13,536 nucleotides of DNA from Syntrophomonadaceae bacterium. Lineage in GTDB: Bacteria; Bacillota; Dethiobacteria; DTU022; UBA8154. Under the pieces are notes generated by a model. The model was not told the origin of the DNA. It saw nothing but the letters and a program-made list of their open reading frames with translations, and did not search any database. Shown in pieces: positions 11,833-13,536 of this stretch. The number at the start of each line of letters is the position of its first letter. The first letter of the stretch is position 1. The stretch lies in the NCBI GenBank assembly GCA_007122565.1, contig SKTJ01000113.1:1-13536 (forward strand), written 5' to 3'. A program made the translations under genes and the position numbers.

Positions 11833-13536
11833 TTATGCCCGGAAACTGCTCCCGGCCGCACTGGCGCGCACACAGCCAGGTCCCAGTAATTTTTCAATCC
11901 TTTGCAATAACTGATCATCCTCCCTCACCCAGCATTCCTGCCCGGTAAGCACCAGCTTTTCGCCTTTATTAAAATAAAGATAAACCGGAACCTGGCCGTG
12001 ATAAGATACCAGCAGCTCCCTTAAGTCTATCAACTCCTGCAGGCTCAGTTCTTCATCAATGCGGATAAAGAACTGCCTAGGTTCCTGTGGCAGGAAAGAT
12101 ATCTCTCTGGCGATGATTTTCACTGCTTCCTCTTCCTTTAGATCCGTATTACCACTCAGGAGAATAACCTTGTCTTCCTGCAGTCTATTTTGGTGCCGTT
12201 CAAAAAGGTCGCTGAAGACGATAACCTCTACCTCTCCCGTAAGATCTTCCACCTGCATGAAGCACATAGGTTGTCCTTTTTTAGTATAAATCTGGCGCAG
12301 GGAACTAATCATTCCTGCTATCGTTACCGGTCGGCGGTCTCCCGCCTCAGTCAATTCAGCCACTGGAATAACCCGCTTTAAATTCTCAATGATCACACCG
12401 TACTGATCCAGGGGATGACCGGAAATATAAAGGCCCACCATCTCCTTTTCCAAGGCCAGTTTTTCCTTGGCAGAGAATTCGGGAATGGGTGGGAGAAGAT
12501 CATCGTCGCTACCACCAAAGGCCGTATCTTCGAGAAAAGAAAAGACGGAGATTTGTCCGTTCTGCCTTTCTTTTTCCATCTGGTGCCCATAGGCAAGAGC
12601 TTTTTCCATAATATTTAAATATTGGGCACGAAAACCCCCCAGTGAATCAAAAGCACCACTTTTAATTAAACTTTCCACAACCTTACGGTTGCATGCCGGC
12701 ACTTTGCGACAAAAATCGTGCAAACTGATAAAACGGCCTTCCTGTTCCCTGATCCGGATAATGGCCTCAATAGCGCCCCGTCCCACATTTTTAATCGCCT
12801 CCATCCCGAAACGGATGCGATTCTCTCCAATTTTGGTAAAGTTCACTTCACTTTCATTTACATCCGGAGGCAGAATCTCAATCCCCTGACGGCGGCAATC
12901 AGCAATGTACAGGGAAATCTTATCGCTGCTGGACATTACTCCCGTTAACAGAGCTGCCATGAATTCCACCGGGTAATTGGCTTTAAGGTAAGCAGTCTGG
13001 TAGGCAATAAGGGCATACGCAGCCGCATGAGATTTATTAAAGCCATAAGAGGCAAACTTAACAATCAGATCATATAACTTATCTCCCAGCTTCCGGCCGT
13101 AGCCTTTTTGCTCCACCCCATTGACAAAGATAACACGCTGCTCGTCCAGGATTTCCATTTTCTTCTTGCCAATAGCGCGGCGCAGCAAATCGGCCTGACC
13201 GAGGGTGAACCCGGCCATGCGAGCCGCAACTTCCATGATCTGCTCCTGATAAACCATTACACCATAAGTTTCCTTTAGCACCGATTCCAGCTCAGGGTGT
13301 GGATACTTTATGGCCCTTGTTCCGTGTTTGCTTTCAATAAATACGGGGATCTGCTCCATTGGCCCGGGACGGTAGAGGGCCACCACCGCAATAATATCCT
13401 CGAAGCGGGTAGGTTTTAGTTCCCGCAGCACAGAGCGCATGCCGCTGCTTTCCAGTTGGAATACTCCGGCGGTCTCGCCCTGGGATAGGAGGGCAAAAGT
13501 ACTTTTATCCTCCAGGGGAATATCATCCACAAACAG
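11833..13536 (-). CDS. dnaE: DNA polymerase III alpha subunit (DnaE-type), C-terminal half, partial
   Basis: The last 567 residues of a DnaE replicative polymerase; the 5' part, including the catalytic aspartates and PHP domain, lies beyond the right edge. The visible part starts just after the palm at GETAGVFQLESSGM, runs through the finger region (ALYRPGPMEQIPVFIESKHG, GVMVYQEQIMEVAARMAGF, KFASYGFNKSHAAAYALIAYQTAYLKANYP), then the helix-hairpin-helix region (MEAIKNVGRGAIEAIIRIRE, KSGAFDSLGG). NGQISVFSF resembles the internal beta-clamp-binding site (QxxVF), and an OB fold follows (VTIAGMISSLRQIYTKKG...GEVEVIVFSDLFE). The tail matches the short C-terminus of Gram-positive DnaE1 rather than the tau-binding end of proteobacterial DnaE. 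The frame is open to the window end; GTG at 13530 is internal. First visible gene of the run leading into pfkA. Confidence 0.96.
   Translation of the reverse strand: MFVDDIPLEDKSTFALLSQGETAGVFQLESSGMRSVLRELKPTRFEDIIAVVALYRPGPMEQIPVFIESKHGTRAIKYPHPELESVLKETYGVMVYQEQIMEVAARMAGFTLGQADLLRRAIGKKKMEILDEQRVIFVNGVEQKGYGRKLGDKLYDLIVKFASYGFNKSHAAAYALIAYQTAYLKANYPVEFMAALLTGVMSSSDKISLYIADCRRQGIEILPPDVNESEVNFTKIGENRIRFGMEAIKNVGRGAIEAIIRIREQEGRFISLHDFCRKVPACNRKVVESLIKSGAFDSLGGFRAQYLNIMEKALAYGHQMEKERQNGQISVFSFLEDTAFGGSDDDLLPPIPEFSAKEKLALEKEMVGLYISGHPLDQYGVIIENLKRVIPVAELTEAGDRRPVTIAGMISSLRQIYTKKGQPMCFMQVEDLTGEVEVIVFSDLFERHQNRLQEDKVILLSGNTDLKEEEAVKIIAREISFLPQEPRQFFIRIDEELSLQELIDLRELLVSYHGQVPVYLYFNKGEKLVLTGQECWVREDDQLLQRIEKLLGPGCVRASAAGSSFRA

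Overview
The window looks like chromosomal DNA of a low-to-mid GC Gram-positive bacterium, most likely a member of the Clostridia. The basis is strong Shine-Dalgarno sites (GGAGG, GAGGTG) before nearly every gene, several TTG starts, a dnaE-pfkA-pyk cluster, a pyruvate kinase with the extra C-terminal phosphotransfer-like domain, and DUF1015 and DUF1622 family proteins. I cannot name the species. No transposon, phage, CRISPR array, tRNA or rRNA is visible, and no gene-free stretch exceeds 300 bases.

Layout. 1-378 (+): the C-terminal end of an HD-GYP domain protein, cut by the window edge. 379-625: a gap holding a probable unannotated small RNA gene on the minus strand. It has a perfect TTGACA-17-TATAAT promoter about 95 nt upstream of a strong intrinsic terminator, and this is the most interesting item in the window. 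626-2467 (-): a tight three-gene unit of a solitary DNA methyltransferase, a CxxCC (YkgJ-like) cysteine-cluster protein and a small four-helix membrane protein. 2662-3024 (+): a DUF1622 membrane protein. 3132-3941 (+): a DEDDh exonuclease with its own promoter. 3963-5894 (-): a cNMP/CBS/DUF294 nucleotidyltransferase-like regulator, tail to tail with the exonuclease. 6042-7322 (+): a DUF1015 protein. 7437-13536 (-): a co-directional run read in the order dnaE (3' part), pfkA, pyk, hotdog thioesterase, histone-deacetylase-like amidohydrolase.

How the genes fit together. The right half couples replication (dnaE) to lower glycolysis (pfkA, pyk), followed by two acyl-handling hydrolases that may share the transcript. 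pfkA and pyk are complete and carry all the active-site residues checked. The left half is a set of small, independent signalling, DNA-processing and membrane genes. A short TTTGAC-rich repeat recurs in three intergenic gaps, and a 19-codon reading frame sits between dnaE and pfkA.
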